Origin: Telmatactis stephensoni
Taxonomy: Eukaryota > Cnidaria > Anthozoa > Actiniaria > Isophelliidae
NCBI GenBank assembly: GCA_029948255.1
Contig: JALIZF010001918.1
Coordinates: forward strand, 372,001-436,000
Direction of reading: 5' to 3'
Length of the DNA stretch: 64,000 nt
The notes under the pieces were generated by a model. The model saw only the letters and a list, made by a program, of their open reading frames with translations, was not told the origin of the DNA and ran no database searches. This document shows positions 10,108-20,050 of this stretch, in pieces (the stretch's first letter is position 1; every line of letters begins with the position of its first letter). The translations under genes and the position numbers were made by a program.

Positions 10108-11762
10108 ATGGCTATGTCAGAGGCGGCTAAAACTGGGCTTACAGTTGGATTCTGTATAATGATATTCACTGATCTCATTGGAAATACCTTAGTTATTCTC
10201 ACTGTCTTTAAAACAACGTCAATGAGGACACCAATGAATTTCTTATTGGTCAACCTGGCCGTTGCAGACATTACAGTGGCATTATTCATAGCACCAAGGT
10301 AACTGACACGACTATAGAAATCACATACGAAGGCGCGTCTTTAAGCAAATTTACGACGCTTTCGCACGTACTGTTCTCCGTCTTCCAGCACTTGCGCACT
10401 AATTGGGAGACAATGTACTCACACACACTACCACTTCATCCTAATATTCTATGCATACAATTCTCATCTCACTAGTTCGTTTTTACTAAGAGAGGAAAAC
10501 CGGAGGACCCGGAGAAAAACCCTCGAAGCAAGGAAGAGAACGCACTAACAAACTCAAGCCACATGAGATGCCCCGTCCAGGAATCCGGGAACCCGGGACC
10601 ACAGACGGTCGCAGACCGGCGTTTTTAACCGCTTGGCCATCTTTGCTTGTTTCCCATGTATGGTTATCAAATCATGTAAATTCGCAGTTGACAAAAAAGT
10701 TGGAAAACTAGGTCTGAGACGCGCCCGCAAAGCATGCATAGATTGTTTGGCTCGACAGAACAGCACCTTTTGAAAACGTCCTGGATGCGGTTACACAAAC
10801 TAAAGCTACTAAAGATGATGATTACTACTATAGCTTGCACTGTTTCGGTCGGTTATTCCTTCGTCCAATCTCAAAAAGCAAATGATGAACTACCACTTTT
10901 TTACGCATTTTGTTTCCTGCGCAGGTATCTTCTCAGTCATTTTTACACTCACCCAGGGGGAACGACCGGAACATACTTATGCAAGCTGCTGACTGGTGAG
11001 GTCTTTACATGGGTGGGTGCCCTGTGCTCCGTCTACACCCTCGTCGCCATCTCCATTGAGCGTTACTATGCCGTCATGAAGCCACACAGCAACAGAGGAC
11101 GATTTACCATGAATAAATTCAAACTAACGGCTGCTGCGTGTTGGATCTTTGCGAACTGTTTGGAACCTTCCATTATTCATTTTTTCGTACTTTGACGACA
11201 AAAACAAGTTCTGTAACTTTGCGTGGCCTTTCAAGGATTTTACCAAATTCCACAGCTACCATCAACGCCTTTGTTTTTGGAGCTATTCCTATCTGTACCA
11301 TGGTGTGTTTGTACTCAAGAGTTACTTATAGACTATGGTTCAAGCCAAATGACCAGTCCTCAGCAACACAACAAGGGACTATCCAAGGCTCGCTAAGCAC
11401 GTGACTAAGATGGTCCTAACCGTGTCTATCATCTTCTGCATCACGTGGCTTCCCAACATCGTTACGTACCCCGTGTCAGGCAGTACAGTGAGGAGCCCCT
11501 TTACGATGCAGTCCATATTATGTCGATTGTTTTTGTCACTTTCAACTCCAGCATCAACCCCATTGTCTACAGTCTACAGTCAAGCGTTTTTCGTAAGAAT
11601 CTCTGGCGTGTGGCTACGTGCGGAAGACACAAGGTTAACGTTGGCGAAACGTCTGGTGGAACTGGTGCAAACAGCACGGTACAAAGCAAAGCTTCAACTC
11701 AAGCATGGACGACTAAACACAGAAGTAAACCCGCTGACGATATGGCTTTGGTGGATGTTTGA
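10108..11762 (+). pseudogene. Rhodopsin-class GPCR pseudogene (two exons)
   Basis: This is a paralogue of the intact receptor at 15786-17680. Exon 1 (10108-10298) is open and encodes TM1 (GNTLV) and TM2 (NLAVAD) up to a good donor (AAG|GTAACT). Exon 2 begins after the acceptor at 10924 and keeps the TM3 cysteine, the SIERYYAV motif, WLP in TM6 and NPIVY in TM7. These lie in different frames. Comparison with the intact copy shows an extra base near 11151-11161, another near 11256, a net +2 shift between about 11340 and 11400, and +2 near 11479-11485. Terminal homology runs to the stop at 11762. A functional receptor cannot be made without correcting every shift. Sequencing error is possible but unlikely, since the neighbour is clean. 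Confidence 0.88.
10487..10647 (-). repeat. tRNA-derived SINE inside the GPCR pseudogene intron
   Basis: Read on the minus strand, the segment opens with a tRNA-like head. The A box TGGCCAAGCGGT is at 10639-10628 and a B-box-like GGTTCCCGGATTCC at 10593-10580. It then runs into a body ending in CCGGTTTTCCTCTCT. The body matches a second copy at 57141-57345 (GGAGGAAAACCGGAG on the plus strand). The A box is of the tRNA-Leu/Ser type. It is a retroposon, not a functional tRNA, because no cloverleaf acceptor stem is seen. Confidence 0.65.
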
Positions 11763-11776
11763 GTTTTGAAGATGTC

Positions 11777-12011
11777 ATTAGAGAGATAAAGCATCACGTA
11801 CACGGGAAACGGCAGAGAGGATCACGTGACCTACGAATTTCGCACCTGACGTTGCGCGTTTGGTACTCAAACGAAAGAGCGACTTTTGACGCTTACGGCA
11901 AACGCAAAATGATCCATCCTCGCGTTGAAACAGCAACGCCAGACGCTAAAAAAACAGGTCACGTGATCCTCTTTGCCGTTTCTCGTGTACGTGATGCTTA
12001 ATCGCTCTAAT
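11777..12011. repeat. Foldback MITE abutting the GPCR pseudogene
   Basis: The 56 bp terminal inverted repeats (11777-11832 and 11956-12011) differ at about four positions by eye. They start ATTAGAG and end CTCTAAT and carry the palindromic GTCACGTGAT. The interior is about 123 bp. The element begins 14 bp after the receptor's stop codon. Its 80-codon open frame is a by-product. No clear target-site duplication. Confidence 0.85.
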
Positions 12012-14518
12012 ATGAAAACTTTGTACATTAAAGAGCACCGTCTAATATCATTCAGTAGGATAAATAGTACTAAAATTACCTTAACTGATGCTTAATAAAT
12101 TAAAACATGTAAATATAGTGTTGCAAGTGGGGTACGCAAGTACTATTGCCTTCAGTTGCATTGATAGTACTCGCCATACCGAAGTTAACTCGCGTTGAAT
12201 CATAAAACTGTTTTACGGGACGTAATTTTTCAAATTTATCCAACAAAATGGATACATTGTTAAAAATAGAAGGAATATGCCAAATGAATAACAATTCGAT
12301 CAACGGAGACAGGGGCGGAAAAATATTTAATAGCCTCTCGTTATAAAGACACTATAGGATTTTAAAGCTCAATGTTTTGCATACAAGTCGTTTTAATTAG
12401 ACACAAAGAACAAAATATCAAATAATATCAACATCTCTGAGATATAATGCCCTGTGCTTTGGGAGAGGTGACATTTTGATCAGCAGAAAAATCATTGTTT
12501 TAATGAATATTCCCGCGAAGCTTTACTGTAACGTCACGAGGATTTGTAAAAAGTTTTTACTAAAGCTAGTAAAAGTGTAGCAGTTACTGTTTTTCATGCT
12601 TCATTATCAGTTTACGAAATAAACTATAAAAACAGCCACTTAGCTGTTTTTCCGTTATCATCAATAGATGTTTACAAGGAGAAAGCGTCCCCAAAACAGT
12701 CCCATGATTCAAAGCGAGTGTTAATTTTAGAATGCATGGCAAATATGTCTTAGCTGCTTCAAGAGCCTGAAAAGAACTACTGAATGAAACTTTTGAATGT
12801 CAAGTAAAAAGGAAATGGTCATTGTTCTGCCGAAATATAGTTCTTTTATGTTCTTTGACAAGCAGTTTTAATCGAATGTTCAAAAGCGAACCTATTGTTA
12901 ATCTTGAGCAAAACCCCGCCTTATTCGATTTATCATTTTGAAATTTAACTGACAGGGTTATTTATACAAACACCTGTATAAAAAGACTTCCCTCGCTTCC
13001 AGAACTGCTTTCCATTTGCGCGCACTTGGAACAAGCACATAAATCCGATGGGCATCCAAGCAAACATTTTGAGAACTAATTTAGAAAAAGAGCTCGCTTC
13101 GTGTGCGGTTCTCTAAGTTCTCTCACGGAGCTCTGGAGGAGGGAGAAGTTAAAGGGCGCACTGTCTACTTTCGAGTCAAAGGGACTCGGAACATTATTTA
13201 TAAACACCATTTATACACTTAATGCGACAACGTTTTTTAGATTAGGTGTATATGAGACAACTCAGCTGTATAAATGAGTACCAGCATTGCAAGAGCAAAG
13301 TTGGAATGGGAGTGGCGACCACCTTGTGGTAGAAGCAAATGAAAGAGGAGCCTTGGGGCTGCCTCCGACTGCGGTCGACAAACTTTCCTTTTTTTGCGTT
13401 ACGTTGCGCCACTGCGAGATCAGTTCCAGAAACAATTGCAGCGTGTAAAAGCGCCTTACTCCTAAATATCAACGGAATTTGAAATATGAATGAGCATTTT
13501 TCATCAATTTAATTGTACATATAATTATTGATGTTTATGGTTCTTACGACTAAATTAAATGGTATGTAACTTTTATGTATCAATGTTCTTTTATGTTAGC
13601 CTGGACTTAAATGACTCAGTATGCACTGCTCATGATATTCTACACGTGCATATGTTGCTTTATTAATTTGATTTCATTTACATACTTTTCGTTTTTTCTT
13701 GCTTTCTTTTTCTTTCTTTCTTTTTTTCTTTTTTTTTTCTTTTTTTTTTTTTTTGACGTCAAAACACACATTGACGCAAACGTGGGCTTTGACAGGTAAA
13801 TATAAATCGACTTTAAGACTGTTAAAAAGTTCTCAACTTTGTCGTTACGTGTCTACGCCCACCATAACAGGGGGAGGGGTGAGAGGCAGGCAGACGAACT
13901 GTAGTGTGTGAACATCAGTGTAAACGTTTATATATTATCAGTAAGCTACTAGCATTTCACCATGACGATCGTTCAGAGACTGGTTACCTAGTACGACTCC
14001 AAAAATTATTTGTCATTCAACTGAAATAATCGTTCTCGTTTGAACCAAAACAGCTGCAAATGTACCTCCTCAAATAACAGAAAACAACCCCCGTATTCTA
14101 CATAAGTGACTTTCTCCAAAAATATATAAATCTTATGTATCGTGGTGATTGCCTGCACTTTGTCTGCTTTTTTTGAGCACGTACTCGAATGATTAATGAG
14201 AACTTTAGCAGAAAGTCATGGTGAAATGCTCATGTCATAATCAAAGTTTTCGTCCCCTAAAAATGGAACAAACAAAATTCTGTTATAAGAAAAAAGGTTA
14301 TGCATGAGCAAGCTAGGATTAAGATTAACCAAGAAGAAGGATAGAAGATAGGATTGGGATCGACCAAGAAGAAAAAGAAACTATATTGTGAAGGTAAGTT
14401 TAGTAAATAATAATCAAAAGACAGACGTGTGCAATAAAGCGCCTAAGGAGTACCCGCCATGTACCGTAACAAATTGCTGCAATAAAAATACAAGAAAAAT
14501 TAATTTGGAACTGTTAGT
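12012..14518. other. Intergenic between the two GPCR copies
   Basis: No supported gene. It contains a long T-rich tract at about 13696-13754 and an imperfect AGTTCTCTC/GAGAAC-type inversion near 13067-13125. A short C-poor region with TATATAAAT lies near 14122. No third receptor copy was recognised. Confidence 0.4.
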
Positions 14519-14625
14519 TCGATTTAGAATGGCCTGCGGAATTCAGCACACGAGAGCAAGCCGAGTAATATGGCTTCAACTAAATTCTGAATTGAGAACG
14601 GCATCTAAAACTATGCCTAATTAAC
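14519..14625. repeat. 107 bp repeat, copy 1 (partner at 19948)
   Basis: Shares TTTAGAATGGCCT, ATTCAGCACACGAGA and a GAATT(G/A)AGAA(C/T)GGCA block, in the same order and orientation, with 19948-20050. The pair is spaced 5.43 kb apart, close to the spacing of the two GPCR copies. It may belong to the same segmental duplication or be a dispersed repeat. Confidence 0.6.
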
Positions 14626-15785
14626 TATCGCCCAAAAGGACACAGCTACATGCAGTTCTTTCGAAATTGAATCTAGAACTTACAAGGCTAAGTCAAAGCG
14701 TTTGCTTTGTTTTATATTTTTTAGATGTATTTCAATTTTGGTGGGCTCAGTAGATATATCTATATATCTATATCTAAACAACAAAATTTAACAATATATG
14801 CTGCCATTTGTAATGTTTGGGCATATTCTGTCGGTGAAAAGTTTAATTTGCGGGCGGAGAAAAATTCCTAAAAACGGGTTGATAAACATTTTAAGTTGTT
14901 TAAGAATCAAGATGAGAAACTGAGAATAATAAATGCGTAGGATTCAATGCCAAAACCCACACAAACTGCTTGGATGTCACTCACTGAGCCTTCAGTTCAA
15001 ATCCGAAATGAGTTTCGCAACAGTTTTGCAAACAAAACTCCTTGCCAAAAACATACGGAAATTGCGGCTACACGCGCTCATGAACAATCTTGCACAAGGT
15101 AATTACGTTAATAGTCTTGCCAGGAAAAAAAAGATTATATGAAACTTCAAATGCATACTTTATGTCAGTGACTTTCGTGATTGTAATGAACTCGGAGAGC
15201 TAGGATTATTTTCTCCAACCAAAGACGCGACAAAAGAAGCTTTGGGAAAGCGCAAAGCACATAAATGGCAGTCATGTGATATTCACTTTCAGATTTTGTT
15301 TATATAATGGCTCGATAATTTTCAATATATTGTTTTTAAAGTGGGTCTTGGTTTTATGGTGTTAGGCCAATGAGCTTATGTTTGATAATTTGGTACTTAA
15401 ATACTAAATATAGCCTTTTTTGTGCGTAAAGTGATATGACTGCTATTGAAATACTTCAGTGTTGCTAAGCTATGAAAGATAAATGATAACCGTATAAAAT
15501 AACAAATTCTGATTTTTATTCTGAGAAAAAATGCAGAAACAAATGGCCTAAAATACAAAGAGAAACACGACAAAAAGTTGTTTTCTCAAGATACGAAGAC
15601 GACAATTTCAAAAAATCGTCAGTACCAATTCTCCCAACCAAGTCAGTGAAAAATTTCAAAAAGACATTCCTTCAAAATTTATCGACTAGAGTGACATTCT
15701 ATTTGCAGCTAATACCAACTGTTAGACACCAACTTGGCTATTGTCTTCATGTTTTAGCTATCGACAAGTCAAAGAGATTTCGGCA
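14626..15785. other. Upstream region of the intact GPCR
   Basis: No gene recognised. There is an ATATATCTATATATCTATATC tract near 14755-14775. A possible 3' splice acceptor (TTTTAG, ending at 15757) lies 28 bp before the receptor start, so a 5' exon may exist upstream, but it cannot be located by eye. A similar acceptor (CAATAG, 10101) precedes the pseudogene start. Confidence 0.35.
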
Positions 15786-17680
15786 ATGGCGATCTCCAGA
15801 GAAGCGCAAAATGGTATGGCTGTGACATTTGCCGTGTTGATATTGATCAATCTGGTCGGTAACACGTTAGTTATCCGCATCGTGCAGAAAAACCGCTACA
15901 TGAGGACTCCCATGAATTATCTGCTATCAAATCTCGCTGTATCGGACATGGTTGTTGCGTTGTTCTTAATTCCAAGGTAAACTTACCAAATGGGCGTGGG
16001 AAATTGGGCGTCTTTATCCATTACATTAGAGTAGATTTCGTATGACTGTGAAAACGGCACCGCACGGTCACGGCACGGTTACGGCAGACATTTCGAATGT
16101 TTTTATAGAGATCACGGCACTGATACGGTTACGGCACGGCGCGGTCCGTTTCACACTCATACGAAATTTGCTCTATTTATATACGATACATCATTTTTAT
16201 TCACTGGTTCCTTACTTTGATACTAAGAAGAGGAGGAGGAGGAGGAGGAGGAGGAGGAGGAGGAGGCCATCCTGTACCGATCGAAACGAATCTCATTATT
16301 GGTTTAAAAAACAATACATGGGATTAAAATGACAATAGTTTGGTCTTCCAAACAATAAAACTAAGCCAAACCTAACAAAAGAGGTACTGGACTAAGGGAG
16401 CAATCAAAAAGCACTGGTTTCAACTGGTACAGGATTACTGGGAGGAGGAGGAGGAGGATCATACGAGCATAGTAAACACTTCAGGAAAGTGGATACCCCT
16501 CTAAAGTGACCATCTCCACCAGGTCCTTGCCATATTACTCTGCACTTTACCTAAACTCTCTCCACACGGCATTGGAGCTTATCTCCGGGCCGTCTTCTTT
16601 AGGCGAGGCTTACTGCATAGATTAATTAATTATTATCTTGTTATATCTGGTTATAAAGCAGTGGATCTGCTAATCGTTATTTTCGAAAAGAGCGTAAAAC
16701 CGTATAGGAGGAGGATCAGGATCAGATTTACCCTTCGAACCAACTTAATATGGCGTTAGTCTGTGGGAATTTATATTAATCAAACATTTAACACTCAACA
16801 TTTTCTTAATTTCAGGTATGTTTTGAGAAATGTCTTTACCCATCCAGGCGGAATCGTGGGGTTGTATGCATGCAAATTTCTCACTGGTGAGGTCTTCACT
16901 TGGGTTGGTGCATTGTCATCCGTTTACAGCCTTGTGGCCATATCCATCGAACGCTACTACGCCGTCGTGAAACCATACTGCACCAAGTCAATGTTTACTG
17001 TCAGGAAGTTCAAAGTCATTGCTGCAGCTTGTTGGATCTTCGCAATTTTGTGGAACCTTCCTCTGTTCATATTTTCGTACTTTGATGGGAAGAGCCAGTT
17101 TTGCAGCTTTGCGTGGCCTTTCAAGGATTTCCCCAAGTACCACAGCACCATCAACGCCTTTGTTTATGGAGCTATTCCCATCTGTACCATGGTATATTTG
17201 TACTCAAGAGTCACCTACGAACTGTGGTTCAAAAGCGACCAAATTCGGTGCACGCCAAACCAAGGAAACAACAGAGCACGCAGGCGTGTCACCAAGATGG
17301 TGCTGACTGTGTCTATCATCTTCTGCATCATGTGGCTTCCCAACATCGTTACGTACCCCGTGTCAGCATACAGTGAGGAGCCCCTTTACGATGCAGTCCA
17401 TATCGTCTCCATCGTCTGTGTGGCTTTCAATTCTAGCATCAACCCCATCATCTACAGCTTGCAATCAAATATGTTTAGAAAGAGCTTAAAACAGGCATTG
17501 ATATGTTGTAAGAAAAGCGACAAAGTTGGGGCGGAATTTCCGTCCTTGGCGTGGAAATCTCAAAGGAGATCGTCAGTTGTTGCTGTGAATCAAGTAGTTA
17601 TATCACGAATGTCCGGTACACCATCCTCGCAGGTTCTATGCACTGTGAACGTTGACATGGTATTGCAGGAACTGGCATGA
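15786..17680 (+). CDS. Rhodopsin-class GPCR, neuropeptide-receptor-like
   Basis: Two exons, 15786-15976 and 16816-17680, join across AAG|GTAAAC and TTTCAG|G to give 351 aa. It is a seven-helix plasma-membrane receptor that should couple to G proteins. Landmarks are GNTLV in TM1 (N26), NLAVSD in TM2 (D54), the TM3 cysteine C83, ERY at 109-111 in place of DRY, C160 in loop 2 for the usual disulfide, FxxxWLP in TM6 (W237, P239), NPIIY in TM7 (273-277) and CC at 294-295, a likely palmitoylation site. The N-terminus is very short (about 10 residues, no glycosylation sequon). The start is supported because the paralogue begins at the matching Met. An in-frame stop lies upstream at 15723. The overall style resembles cnidarian receptors related to tachykinin, NPY or QRFP-type peptide receptors. 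The ligand is unknown. Confidence 0.92.
16027..16175. repeat. Foldback MITE in the GPCR intron
   Basis: The ends TAGAGTAGATTTCGTATGA and TCATACGAAATTTGCTCTA are inverted. The arms contain ACGGCAC and CGGTTACGG words and the centre has ACATTCGAATGT followed by TTTTAT. A half copy lies at 321-400. Confidence 0.75.
16228..16266. repeat. (AGG)n microsatellite
   Basis: An uninterrupted GGA/AGG tract of about 38 bp inside the receptor intron. It produces an Arg-rich run in one reading frame, which is not coding. Confidence 0.9.
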
Positions 17681-17709
17681 AACGAGTGATTGGAGTTGGT
17701 TGATCGGGA

Positions 17710-17715
17710 AATAAA
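17710..17715 (+). promoter_or_regulatory. Poly(A) signal AATAAA of the GPCR
   Basis: A canonical AATAAA hexamer lies 29 nt after the receptor stop codon, in the expected position for a short 3' UTR. No equivalent was noticed after the pseudogene. Confidence 0.55.
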
Positions 17716-18306
17716 AGCTTGTTGCGGACTAGTATACAAGCTATGCATGCATAGAGCAAACAATATAACTTAAGAGTTCTGTGACACTCGGCACACCCAA
17801 GCAAACAGATTCGGGGAATCTGCTGGACCGAAAAACGTTGGCAAGTCAGATCGATGTCACTGAAATAACAACCTTAAAATTCAAATTAACAAGCCAAAAT
17901 TTCACATTCTTTATGTTATTCATGGCAACTAAAACAATATCTTAAGCTATAACTTCATTGTATGAAGTTAAACTTGCTGGTTTCAAAAGCCATTGAAATG
18001 TTCATATAGATTTCGATTGCTGAAATAGAGAGAGCTATCTGCGATGTATGTAAAAGGTTTCGTGAATAAGAAATGGAAGTAATATGAAAATGATTGTTAT
18101 TGAAGTTCTGAAAACCATCCGTAACTAAAGGTGTGGCGTGTTGTCCCGCATATGAGTCATTATAGATTTCGTTCCTGTCTCCCTTGGTTGTTTCGGTTTC
18201 GAACAATTAACACAGTCGCGGATCTCGTAGCTTGATAGCGGTCCAATGGTATGTCTTATGCTTAATACCCTTTAGTGCGTTCTTGTGGTAGTGCTTCACC
18301 AGCTCC
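17716..18306. other. Intergenic, no gene seen
   Basis: AT-rich downstream flank of the receptor with no supported gene or repeat. Confidence 0.35.
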
Positions 18307-18466
18307 AAAAGTATATTGCTGGGTTGCATGTGACATCAAGGCAGCCATCTTGGATGAACTTAAACAAAAGATTTCTCATTAACATCTCTCGTTCAATCAT
18401 CCAACATGGCTACCATTATTATCTTTTGATTCTCAAGGGAATGTTTAATACTCAGCAATAAACTTT
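18307..18466. repeat. Degenerate foldback repeat (TTGCTGGGTTGCATG type)
   Basis: The left segment (GTATATTGCTGGG, then GCAGCCATCTTGGATGA) is mirrored by a right segment (TCATCCAACATGGCTACC, then TACTCAGCAATAAAC). Pairing is interrupted, so this looks like an old element. Confidence 0.45.
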
Positions 18467-18523
18467 GAGCTTTCTAGCTACCCTACAGTGGAGAGTATTA
18501 GAAACTTCGGTACTGTCTTAATC

Positions 18524-18895
18524 TAACGCGTTTTCACTTCAAGGCGTGATTTTGACATTGATATTCGACAATGGAATACTTGATAACAATTCACAAACTT
18601 TAAACATGAAAGAAATTTATTTTGTGTGTCAAGGTTTATTTAGTGAGTCAAGGCTAGTTGACAGAGAACTCGATCAGAAAAACTTCTGAGTCCATCTGAG
18701 AGGAATCCAACCCCGTGACCTTCCGTAAACCGGTCGGACGCTCCTCGTTGAACGTCGCACTTTTTATTCCAAAATAGCTATACCTTATGTACCTTTTTAT
18801 CTATAAATAGTGGCCATCTTAATCCCCTCTAGCACGTTTTTTTAGAATACTTCAAGGTGTGATTTTGACATCACTGATAATGGAATACTTTGAAT
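18524..18895. repeat. Direct repeat pair, about 60 bp units
   Basis: A unit near 18524-18585 (ACTTCAAGGCGTGATTTTGACAT then AATGGAATACTT) recurs near 18834-18893 (ACTTCAAGGTGTGATTTTGACAT then AATGGAATACTT). The intervening 250 bp includes a SINE-like remnant at 18660-18750. Confidence 0.65.
18660..18750 (-). repeat. tRNA-derived SINE remnant
   Basis: On the minus strand the sequence reads GAGCGTCCGACCGGTTTACGG, then GGTCACGG, then a B-box-like GGTTGGATTCC (18712-18702). The order resembles the anticodon-arm to T-arm part of tRNA-derived SINEs. The A box is not clear. Confidence 0.45.
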
Positions 18896-19579
18896 ACAGT
18901 GTGCGAGAAACCCTTAGGACCAGCAGCATAAATCAGTCTAAGGTAGCACTTGTTTTGATGAAAGGGGTTTATACATTTTTGAAGTAAAGTTGTCAGGCAG
19001 GAACCAGTAGGGAACAGAAGTTTACATAGTGTCCTTTGTTAAGAGATTAATGAAGAAAATCCACAAATCTGTTTTGAAAGAATAAGCCGACAGCTTAATT
19101 AGCTAAGTTACTCCAAGTAACATTGACAATCTTATATCTTGACTAGCTTTGCTAAGCTTTCGTGCAGGTTCGATACCACGTAGGATCTTCTTTTCGGTGG
19201 ATGCATATCATAATGTAAATAACTTAAAAGAATTACTACTACTTAAAAAACCTCGTGGCTTGCTGTCATAAAAGTGGATTAGAAATAACGCTTGAATGAT
19301 TTTCCACCATATCATCTTCGTATTGTTCAGTGTGAAACAAAAGACTGTAAAAAGTACTAATGTATGAATCAACATCAAGACAATTTTGTTTGTTGTGAAG
19401 ACGTGGCATCTATGCTGTTGACGATAACTTCTTCAAAAAGGTAACGTTTACATAAATGTTTATTGATCTAAGGCTACGTGTTCACTACTCAGATAAATTT
19501 GAAAACCCGTCTTTTTTGCTTCGGTTAGGCCTCTTGTCCACAGTAAAATGTTTCTTTTGTCCAAAGCTTGGTTCACACG

Positions 19580-19717
19580 GTCAACGCAAGCATAAGCGTA
19601 AGCAACATACGCAGATTCAGTTTCGAATTTTTCACAGTTTTGTAAAAAGACAATCACTGCCAATGATCAGTACACTACTGAGACGGTGTATGTTGCTTGC
19701 GCTTATGCTTGCGTTGC
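19580..19717. repeat. Foldback element, source of the 54.7 kb minisatellite unit
   Basis: Inverted arms CAACGCAAGCATAAGCGTAA (from 19582) and the reverse complement ending at 19716 bracket about 75 bp of interior. Read on the minus strand, the right half (about 19716-19643) runs GCATAAGCGCAAGCAACATAC, then CTCAGTAGTGTACTGATCATT, then GGCAGTGATTGTCTTTTT. Unit for unit this matches the tandem repeat at 54714-56565. It overlaps a spurious 117-codon frame. Confidence 0.75.
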
Positions 19718-19947
19718 TAGTGTTATTGAAAACAAATAAATCAGTGGCTTCACCACAAGATGTCCCAATGGATGTGGAAAAACCTCTCTGTGGAATTGTA
19801 GCCCCCTAAATTTTTATCAACATTTCAGTTCAACATATTTTGCATACACGCATTTCATCTTTTTCGCGATATTTTGTCAATTTTTTTTTGCCAGTAGAGT
19901 TGAGTTATTGTTTGTCACGGGTTATAGTTATAAAGACTGGTTCAATT

Positions 19948-20050
19948 TAGAATGGCCTAGGCATTCAGCACACGAGAACTAGGCGAATAAAAATGGTTAT
20001 ATAGAGTTTGAATTAAGAATGGCACATGGGAAGGTACGGCGTCTTAACTA
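19948..20050. repeat. 107 bp repeat, copy 2 (partner at 14519)
   Basis: Same order of words as 14519-14625: TTTAGAATGGCCT, then ATTCAGCACACGAGA, then GAATTAAGAATGGCA. It lies 2.27 kb after the intact receptor's stop. Its partner lies 2.76 kb after the broken receptor's stop. Confidence 0.6.

Larger units (their letters stand above)
15977..16815 (+). other. Intron of the intact GPCR
   Basis: Phase-2 intron of 839 bp with GT and AG ends, interrupting the codon for Arg64 at the end of TM2. It holds a foldback MITE (16027-16175), an (AGG)n tract (about 16228-16266) and a second short GGA-repeat (about 16440-16458). The matching intron of the pseudogene is 626 bp and carries different insertions. 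Confidence 0.85.

Noticed and set aside
10580..10642. Possible functional tRNA-Leu/Ser gene
   Set aside because: The A box is good but the B box is altered and no acceptor stem pairs. The sequence continues into a SINE body shared with 57.1 kb.
11759..12001. 80-codon frame after the GPCR pseudogene
   Set aside because: Entirely explained by the foldback MITE at 11777-12011.
19141..19200. GGTTCGATACC B-box-like sequence
   Set aside because: No A box at a suitable distance and no cloverleaf. At most an old SINE fragment.
19456..19809. 117-codon plus-strand frame with a hydrophobic C-terminal run
   Set aside because: Built across the foldback arms at 19580-19717. The Leu-rich run is the reverse complement of the arm repeat.
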